Positions 58,590 to 64,000 of a DNA stretch of 64,000 bases are shown in pieces (position 1 is the first letter of the stretch; each line of letters opens with the position of its first letter). Made by a program: the position numbers and the translations under genes. The stretch lies in NCBI RefSeq assembly GCF_900111195.1, contig NZ_FOGL01000007.1, positions 78,079 to 142,078 on the forward strand. The letters are read 5' to 3'. Under the pieces are notes generated by a model. The model was not told where the DNA came from, searched no databases, and saw nothing but the letters and a program-made list of their open reading frames with translations. The DNA comes from Gracilibacillus ureilyticus. Lineage in GTDB: Bacteria; Bacillota; Bacilli; Bacillales; Amphibacillaceae.

Positions 58590-60281
58590 ATGAAAGCGCA
58601 TACTGATGTGGTGGAAAGTGACAGAACGAGGCTAAATGCAGTGATTGAATTTTGTGATAATGTATTAGAGAATGGCAGGGATAACTACAGAAAGAATCCC
58701 GTCCCATTGTTTAGTGATGGAATAAACATCGATACAGGGGAGCATATAACCTGGAACTTCTGTGATACGGGTGAGGCGGTTATATCCAATATGGCAACAC
58801 AGCAAAATCTATTCAGAACTTTAACCTCACTAAGCTATCTACTGGATGAACCGGTGTATAAAGAAGCAGCAAAAGATTCGATCCGGTACCACTTTGATCA
58901 TTTAGTTGATAAAAGTGGATTATTACAATGGGGTGGCCACAAGTTTATTGATTTGAAAACACTAAATGCAGTTGGTCCCGTGGAGAAAGAGTATGTTCAT
59001 GAATTAAAAAACTGCTTGCCATATTATGATTTAATGTATGAAGTGAATCCAGAAGCAACAAAAAAATTTATCGAAGCATTCTGGAATGCGCATGTATATG
59101 ACTGGGATGATTTAGACGTTGGAAGACATGGCAGATATGGTCTTGAAGTTGACCATGTTTGGGACCATGAGTTAGTCCAGCGTCCATCATTTAGGGAATC
59201 ATTAGGTCTGTCTTTTATTAATACAGGAAATGATCTTATTTATGCAGCAGCAAGCCTATATCGATTAAGCGGGGATAAAGGGGCATTGAAGTGGGCAAAA
59301 CATCTCGCTTATCAATTTGTTTCAGCAAGAGACGAAAATACAGGCCTTGGGGCATATCAATTTACACAGCCAAAAAAAGTAGAAGAGCCTGGTGAGGATA
59401 AGAGGACGTTAAGCAAGTATGGAGATAGGGCTCAGCGCCAATTCGGACCTGAATTTGGAGACATAGCTATAGAAGCCCGGATGCTGAGAGCAGGTGGTGC
59501 CAGTTCCATTTATGGCAGAAATGCTCTCATGCAGTTGCAAATTGCCGGTGAAATTGGAGAGGATGGAAGAGATATTCTCGATTGGACTTATAAAGGATTA
59601 ATCAGTTTTGCTAAGTATGCCTATATTCCGGAAACTAACTCTTTCCGCACAATGTTTACAGACGGGACAGAACTTACAGGTTATGTGTTAAAAAGAGATG
59701 GATACTATGGAAAAGCGGGCAGTGAGTTGAAAAGTTATTTTGCTCATTGCGGATACCTGTTGTCTTATTCGAGAGCATTTCTCGAAACCGGAGATACCGA
59801 TCTCTGGGAAATGGCCCGGAGTATTGCAAAAGGTAACGGCTTTGGGGACCTCGGAATAAAACCGGGCGAAGGAATGAATGTAAATCTCCAGACAGACTGT
59901 TCAGATCCTATCGCACTTTTTGCTGTACTGGATCTTTATAAAGCTGCCAAATGTGAAGAATATCTAAACTTAGGTAGAGCCATTGCAAATAACATATTTA
60001 AGCGAAGCTTCCATAAGGGTTATTTTACAGGAGATGCAAGCAAAGTGAATGCTAAATTTGATGCCCTTGAACCGTTTGCTTTAATTTCTTTGCAGGCGGC
60101 TATTGAAGATAAGTTAGAGATGATTCCTGATTTTGTGAATGGGGCTGGCTTTATATCTGGAAATTACTTATTTCCAGACGGTACAGTTGAAACAGTTTTT
60201 GATTGGGAATTATACCATTTAAAGAGAGGAGAGAGTATAGAAGCATTAATTAAAGGAAGCGGATTGCCTGATGGAAATTAA
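58590..60281 (+). CDS. Pectate lyase family 2 (PL2)-like enzyme, probably cytoplasmic
   Basis: A 563-residue (alpha/alpha)-barrel-type protein without signal peptide. It aligns in pattern with PL2 pectate/oligogalacturonate lyases: His117 in QWGGHKFID, Glu138 in VHELKN and Arg179-His180 in VGRHGRYG. Spacing H-21-E-42-H equals that of the metal ligands and catalytic Arg described for Yersinia PL2 enzymes (His109, Glu130, Arg171/His172, from memory). Those cytoplasmic members release unsaturated digalacturonate. An extended -10 TGGTATAAT lies 40 bases upstream. No other pectin genes are in the window. Confidence 0.65.
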   Translation: MKAHTDVVESDRTRLNAVIEFCDNVLENGRDNYRKNPVPLFSDGINIDTGEHITWNFCDTGEAVISNMATQQNLFRTLTSLSYLLDEPVYKEAAKDSIRYHFDHLVDKSGLLQWGGHKFIDLKTLNAVGPVEKEYVHELKNCLPYYDLMYEVNPEATKKFIEAFWNAHVYDWDDLDVGRHGRYGLEVDHVWDHELVQRPSFRESLGLSFINTGNDLIYAAASLYRLSGDKGALKWAKHLAYQFVSARDENTGLGAYQFTQPKKVEEPGEDKRTLSKYGDRAQRQFGPEFGDIAIEARMLRAGGASSIYGRNALMQLQIAGEIGEDGRDILDWTYKGLISFAKYAYIPETNSFRTMFTDGTELTGYVLKRDGYYGKAGSELKSYFAHCGYLLSYSRAFLETGDTDLWEMARSIAKGNGFGDLGIKPGEGMNVNLQTDCSDPIALFAVLDLYKAAKCEEYLNLGRAIANNIFKRSFHKGYFTGDASKVNAKFDALEPFALISLQAAIEDKLEMIPDFVNGAGFISGNYLFPDGTVETVFDWELYHLKRGESIEALIKGSGLPDGN

Positions 60282-60305
60282 TTTAAACATTTCTCCAAAA
60301 ATTAC

Positions 60306-60334
60306 TTGCAATTACAAATCTTTTCTGTTATTCT
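60306..60334 (+). promoter_or_regulatory. Promoter of the cold shock gene
   Basis: TTGCAA (60306-60311), 17 bases, TATTCT (60329-60334). The resulting leader is about 120 bases, as is usual for cold shock mRNAs. Confidence 0.6.
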
Positions 60335-60463
60335 AAGAAAGAATTATTTTTGTTCGGTAAAGTTTGAGAGGCAAGAGTAAGTTTTACACTTTTCACCTTT
60401 TATCAGGATTGAGCAATGATAGTATTAAACAGTGGAGATAATTCCACACAGGAGGAAACAAAT

Positions 60464-60664
60464 ATGCAACAAGGTACAGTTAAATGGTTTAACGCGGATA
60501 AAGGATTCGGTTTTATTGAAGTAGAAGGTGGCGAAGACTTATTCGTACATTTCTCAGCAATTCAAGGTGATGGGTTTAAAACTTTAGATGAAGGCCAGGC
60601 AGTTACATTTGATGTAGAAGAAGGCCAACGCGGACCTCAAGCGACTAATGTTAATAAAGCATAA
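60464..60664 (+). CDS. Cold shock protein (CspA family)
   Basis: A 66-residue single OB-fold RNA chaperone with RNP1 KGFGFIEV (residues 12-19) and RNP2 LFVHFSAI (residues 25-32). ATG at 60464 follows AGGAGG; a longer in-frame reading to 60416 would add an unrelated tail. Lies before a DEAD-box helicase gene, which is also typically cold-related. Confidence 0.96.
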   Translation: MQQGTVKWFNADKGFGFIEVEGGEDLFVHFSAIQGDGFKTLDEGQAVTFDVEEGQRGPQATNVNKA

Positions 60665-60670
60665 TGATTA

Positions 60671-60702
60671 AAGGGCTCTTTTAAAGAGTCCTTTTCTTTT
60701 TT
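60671..60702 (+). terminator. Terminator of the cold shock gene
   Basis: Stem AAGGGCTCTT / AAGAGTCCTT with a 3-base loop and one G.T pair, then TTCTTTTTT. Confidence 0.88.
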
Positions 60703-60808
60703 GTATATGGAAACGGAAAAAGCAGGTCTGTGCTTCGATCTGTCTTCGAATATATAGTATGGAATGGGCGAATATTATAAATAAATCTAAAATAAATGAG
60801 GGTAGGAA

Positions 60809-62242
60809 ATGACCAATTTTGAAAGTTATCAGTTAAGTAATGAAATTAAAAAAGCTCTGGATGTATTGAAATTTAATGAGCCTACTAAAGTACAGAGTGA
60901 AGTTATTCCTCAAGTGCTGAAAGGTCAGGATCTGATAGTAAAATCACAAACAGGAAGCGGGAAAACAGCCGCATACGCCATCCCGGTATGTGAAAAAGTA
61001 GTATGGGAAGAAAATAAACCTCAGGCATTAGTTCTCACTCCAACAAGAGAGCTGGCTGTCCAGGTTCGGGAAGATATAACAAACATCGGCAGGTTTAAGC
61101 GAATTAAAGCTTTGGCTCTTTACGGCAGGGAACCATTTACAATTCAGAAAGATGAATTAAAGCAAAAAACACACATAGTAGTTGGAACACCAGGACGGTT
61201 AATAGACCATATTGAACAGGGGACGTTGGATTTAAGCGATATTAAATATCTCGCCATTGATGAAGCGGATGAAATGTTACGAATGGGGTTCATTGATGAG
61301 GTAGAATCAATTATTAAGGAAGTGCCAGGAAACAGAGTGACAATGCTTTATTCTGCAACATTGCCTAAAGAAATTGAGAGCCTGTGCCATAAATATATGA
61401 AAGATCCCATTAATATAGAGATTACTACAGATACAGCAAGCCATATTCAGCACAGTATAATAAATGTGAAAAGTGAAGCAAAAATGGATCTGCTAAAAGA
61501 TGTGACGGTTGTGGAAAATCCGGATAGCTGTATTATCTTTTGCAATACTCAAGAAAAAGTGAATGAAGTGTGGACAGAATTGGAACAATCCAATTACACC
61601 TGTGAACAGATTCACGGCGGATTGGAACAAGAGAAGCGCTTTTCTGTAATGGAAGGCTTTAAAGCAGGGGATTTCCGCTATCTAGTAGCAACAGATGTGG
61701 CAGCAAGAGGAATAGATGTTGATAACGTCTCTCTTGTGATTAATTTTGATGTGCCAAAGGAAAAAGAAAGCTATGTGCATCGGACGGGAAGAACAGGGCG
61801 TGCCGGCAATAAAGGAAAAGCAGTTACTTTAGCAGCTGACTTCGAAATGAAATACGTGAAGCCAATTGAGAAATATATAGGTTTTGAGCTGCAGCAAAGG
61901 AATGTTCCTAAGGACGAAGAAATAAGAAATGCAAAAACTACATTTGAGGAAAAAATGAGCGAACGACGTGTTGTGAGAAATAATAGAACAGCAAGAATAA
62001 ATCAGGATATAATGAAGCTCCACTTTAATGGTGGGAAAAAGAAGAAAATACGTGCGGTCGATCTCGTTGGAACGATTTCCAATATACCAAATGTAACAGC
62101 AGATGACATCGGAATTATCAGCATTAAAGATAACTGGTCCTATGTAGATATTCTGAATGGGAAGGGTTCCTTAGTGCTGGAGGCAATGGAACATACCACT
62201 ATAAAAGGTAAAAAACTAAAAGTCACTAAGGCAAAGAAGTAG
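60809..62242 (+). CDS. dbpA: DEAD-box RNA helicase DbpA
   Basis: A 477-residue helicase of the DbpA/YxiN type. Motif Q, motif [13 protein letters not shown] (about 46-57), Ia [17 protein letters not shown] (about 150-156), III SATLP, and [12 protein letters not shown] (about 322-331). The C-terminal RRM (about 405-477, starting [18 protein letters not shown]) recognises 23S rRNA hairpin 92, so it acts in 50S ribosome assembly. Length matches B. subtilis DbpA. Confidence 0.94.
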   Translation: MTNFESYQLSNEIKKALDVLKFNEPTKVQSEVIPQVLKGQDLIVKSQTGSGKTAAYAIPVCEKVVWEENKPQALVLTPTRELAVQVREDITNIGRFKRIKALALYGREPFTIQKDELKQKTHIVVGTPGRLIDHIEQGTLDLSDIKYLAIDEADEMLRMGFIDEVESIIKEVPGNRVTMLYSATLPKEIESLCHKYMKDPINIEITTDTASHIQHSIINVKSEAKMDLLKDVTVVENPDSCIIFCNTQEKVNEVWTELEQSNYTCEQIHGGLEQEKRFSVMEGFKAGDFRYLVATDVAARGIDVDNVSLVINFDVPKEKESYVHRTGRTGRAGNKGKAVTLAADFEMKYVKPIEKYIGFELQQRNVPKDEEIRNAKTTFEEKMSERRVVRNNRTARINQDIMKLHFNGGKKKKIRAVDLVGTISNIPNVTADDIGIISIKDNWSYVDILNGKGSLVLEAMEHTTIKGKKLKVTKAKK

Positions 62243-62360
62243 TACTCCAAGCCTGATCTGTTGATTGTGATATGACTATCCGCTTATATTGAAAAGGTTG
62301 AAACATTGGACACAATGAGTATAATTGCTTATTATGGGTAAGTGTCGTTTGAATAAATGG

Positions 62361-62388
62361 TAAAAAAACACTATATTTTATACGATAT
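62361..62388 (+). promoter_or_regulatory. SigD-like (motility) promoter of the chemoreceptor gene
   Basis: TAAA (62361-62364), 16 bases, TACGATAT (62381-62388), against TAAA-N15-GCCGATAT. Six of eight -10 bases match. SigD normally drives chemotaxis genes in Bacillus. Confidence 0.6.
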
Positions 62389-62448
62389 AGCACCTGCAAT
62401 TATTTATATCGATCATTTAGCCTTTTCCATTGTTTAATATATCAAATG

Positions 62449-62482
62449 GACTACTCCTATATTGTGGGGTAGTTTTCATTTT
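62449..62482 (+). terminator. Hairpin with T run inside the chemoreceptor leader
   Basis: Stem CTACTCC / GGGGTAG (one G.T pair) with flanking pairs, then TTTTCATTTTTT. It may end the dbpA transcript, but it lies downstream of the SigD-like promoter, so it could also attenuate the chemoreceptor gene. Confidence 0.6.
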
Positions 62483-62525
62483 TTATATACAAAATTAGAG
62501 AAAAAATATAAGTTGGGGGATTAAT

Positions 62526-64000
62526 ATGCATAAGTTTAAGACTGTATTAGAAATAAAGAATTGGAGACTAAGAACAAAACTGTTTGTATCCATATTATTA
62601 ATTTTGTTAGTACCAAGTATTGTTATTGGAAGTAGTTCTTATCAGAAAGCACAAACAGTGTTAGGGGAATACATCCTTGAAAGTGCCTCACAAAGTGTAG
62701 ATCTTATAAATGAGGAAATTAATAATACATTGGAACCAAAAATTCATGATTTAACATACCTTACTAACACAATCAATCGCGGGATGTATGAGGAAAATGA
62801 AGTTACGGAAAAATTAAATCAATACATAGAATTGCATCCTGAAGTTGCTGCAGTATATGCGGGAGCGGATACAGGAGAATTATTCATGGAGCCGGCCCAG
62901 ACATTACCTGATGATTTTGATCACAGAGAGCGTTCATGGTATCAGGAGGCTCTGTCTAATGGAGGCGAAGCAGTCATTACAGAGCCGTATATCGATGAAG
63001 CAACACAGAAAATGGTGATTACCATTGCCCAGACAATCAACGATGGCTCCGGAGTTATCGGGATGGATATAAGGTTAACTGATTTGGAGAGTATTACGAA
63101 CGAAATTGCCATCGGTGAAGAAGGGTATGTTTTTTTGCTAGATCAAAACCATAGATATCTCGTTCATCCAACAGAGGAACAGAATACAGAACCGACAGGC
63201 GATTGGACAAATATCGTTTTTAATCAGAATAATGGGAATTTCTCCTACTTGTTTAATGGGGAACAAAAAGAAATGATCTTCACGACTAATGATTTGACCG
63301 GATGGAAAATATCCGGAACGCTGTACACCAGTGAACTAGAGGAAGCCTCTTCTGGCATTCTGACTACGACATTAATTGTAATTGCTGCAGCAGTAATTAT
63401 TGGTCTGCTTATTATCATTTTAATAATACGTTCCATTACCAAACCAATTCATTCATTAACAACGAGTGTAGAGAGAATTAGTAAAGGTGACTTAACAGAA
63501 AATTTAACGGTAGAATCAAAGGATGAAATTGGTCAGTTAGTTTCAGGTGTGAAAAAAATGCAGCAAAGTCTAAGAGAAATAATTTTAAATGTAAGTAAAG
63601 CATCAGAGCATTTAACTGGTCAAAGTGAAGAGTTAACACAGTCAGCGAACGAAGTGAAAACAGGAACGCAGCAAATTGCTACAACAATGCAGGAACTGGC
63701 AGGAGGTTCTGAGACGCAAGCTGACAATGCAGGTGAACTCTCCAATGTAATGGATTCCTTCGCTGCACAAATGTACGAAGCAAATGAAAATGGAGAAGAG
63801 GTCCACCATTCCTCTAATAATATGCTAGGTATAATAGAGGAAGGCAGCCAACTGATGGAAAGCTCTGTAAAACAGATGGCCAAAATCGATAATATCGTTA
63901 AAACAGCTGTAAACAGGGTACAAAAGTTAGATACCCAATCACAGGAAATAACGAAATTAGTGTCTGTTGTAAAAGACATATCTGAACAAACCAATCTCCT
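62526..64000 (+). CDS. Methyl-accepting chemotaxis protein, cut by window end
   Basis: 491 codons are visible without a stop. Start ATG at 62526 after GGGGGA. N-terminal membrane helix FVSILLILLVPSIVIG (about 20-35), extracellular double-Cache sensor (about 40-275; DFDHRERSWYQEAL and EGYVFLLDQNHRYLVHP are typical), second helix (about 280-303), HAMP (about 304-356, IRSITKPIHSLTTSV), then the start of the cytoplasmic signalling helices up to VKDISEQTNLL at the edge. This resembles B. subtilis McpA/McpB/TlpA-type receptors. Ligand not predictable. Confidence 0.93.
   Translation, partial: MHKFKTVLEIKNWRLRTKLFVSILLILLVPSIVIGSSSYQKAQTVLGEYILESASQSVDLINEEINNTLEPKIHDLTYLTNTINRGMYEENEVTEKLNQYIELHPEVAAVYAGADTGELFMEPAQTLPDDFDHRERSWYQEALSNGGEAVITEPYIDEATQKMVITIAQTINDGSGVIGMDIRLTDLESITNEIAIGEEGYVFLLDQNHRYLVHPTEEQNTEPTGDWTNIVFNQNNGNFSYLFNGEQKEMIFTTNDLTGWKISGTLYTSELEEASSGILTTTLIVIAAAVIIGLLIIILIIRSITKPIHSLTTSVERISKGDLTENLTVESKDEIGQLVSGVKKMQQSLREIILNVSKASEHLTGQSEELTQSANEVKTGTQQIATTMQELAGGSETQADNAGELSNVMDSFAAQMYEANENGEEVHHSSNNMLGIIEEGSQLMESSVKQMAKIDNIVKTAVNRVQKLDTQSQEITKLVSVVKDISEQTNL

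Overview
The window comes from a low-GC Firmicute of the family Bacillaceae. It carries a Bacillus-type purEKBCSQLFMNHD operon with a guanine riboswitch and PurR boxes, the pbuG-yebE-yebG and yerA-yerB-yerC / pcrB-pcrA-ligA-camS-gatCAB-dgkB-rlmCD gene orders known from Bacillus subtilis, strong AGGAGG ribosome binding sites and many GTG/TTG starts. Protein style suggests the Oceanobacillus/Virgibacillus/Gracilibacillus side of the family, but this is inference, not a species call.

Layout. (1) 1-1.1 kb: an accessory left edge with the start of a divergent OLD/RecF-like ATPase gene and an Mrr-like nuclease gene. (2) 1.4-18.1 kb: the purine block. pbuG and the pur operon each have an inverted PurBox pair, a sigma-A promoter, a guanine-class riboswitch and an intrinsic terminator. 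All enzymes from PRPP to IMP, plus PurB, are present in order. The operon is interrupted by two repeat-rich spacers (purF-purM and purH-purD). (3) 18.2-23 kb: a CatE-like dioxygenase, a DUF2252 protein, moaB, an ECF sigma/anti-sigma pair whose sigma gene is frameshifted, and moaC. (4) 23.2-27.4 kb: yerA, yerB, yerC and a Gfo/Idh/MocA oxidoreductase. (5) 27.7-41.4 kb: a nitrate respiration block (hemerythrin-like protein, two small unknown proteins, narGHJI) with two near-identical NarK transporters that each carry a C-terminal PAS domain. The convergent murF and ddl genes lie between the two transporters. (6) 41.5-55.2 kb: pcrB-pcrA-ligA-camS, gatCAB, dgkB, a membrane-anchored trypsin-like protease with a very Tyr/Asp/Glu-rich tail, and rlmCD. 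(7) 55.3-64 kb: a DUF2628 membrane protein, a DUF1456 protein, a zinc alcohol dehydrogenase, a PL2-family pectate-lyase-like enzyme, a cold shock protein, the DbpA helicase, and a chemoreceptor cut by the window end behind a SigD-like promoter.

How it fits together. PbuG imports purine bases and the pur operon makes IMP; both are set up to be shut down by PurR and by guanine. MoaB and MoaC contribute to molybdenum cofactor, which NarG needs. An excellent Fnr-type box sits in front of the second narK only. YerB, CamS, PcrA, LigA and GatCAB are the usual housekeeping neighbours.

Most notable points: the NarK-PAS fusions in duplicate; the Tyr/Asp/Glu-rich protease tail; a long-range antiterminator in the purE leader that encloses a 55-codon ORF; a T7-tract frameshift in an ECF sigma gene; a 20-unit A/B alternating 20-bp array inside the pur operon; and a 30-bp perfect palindrome upstream of nar. 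No tRNA, rRNA, CRISPR array or insertion sequence was recognised.
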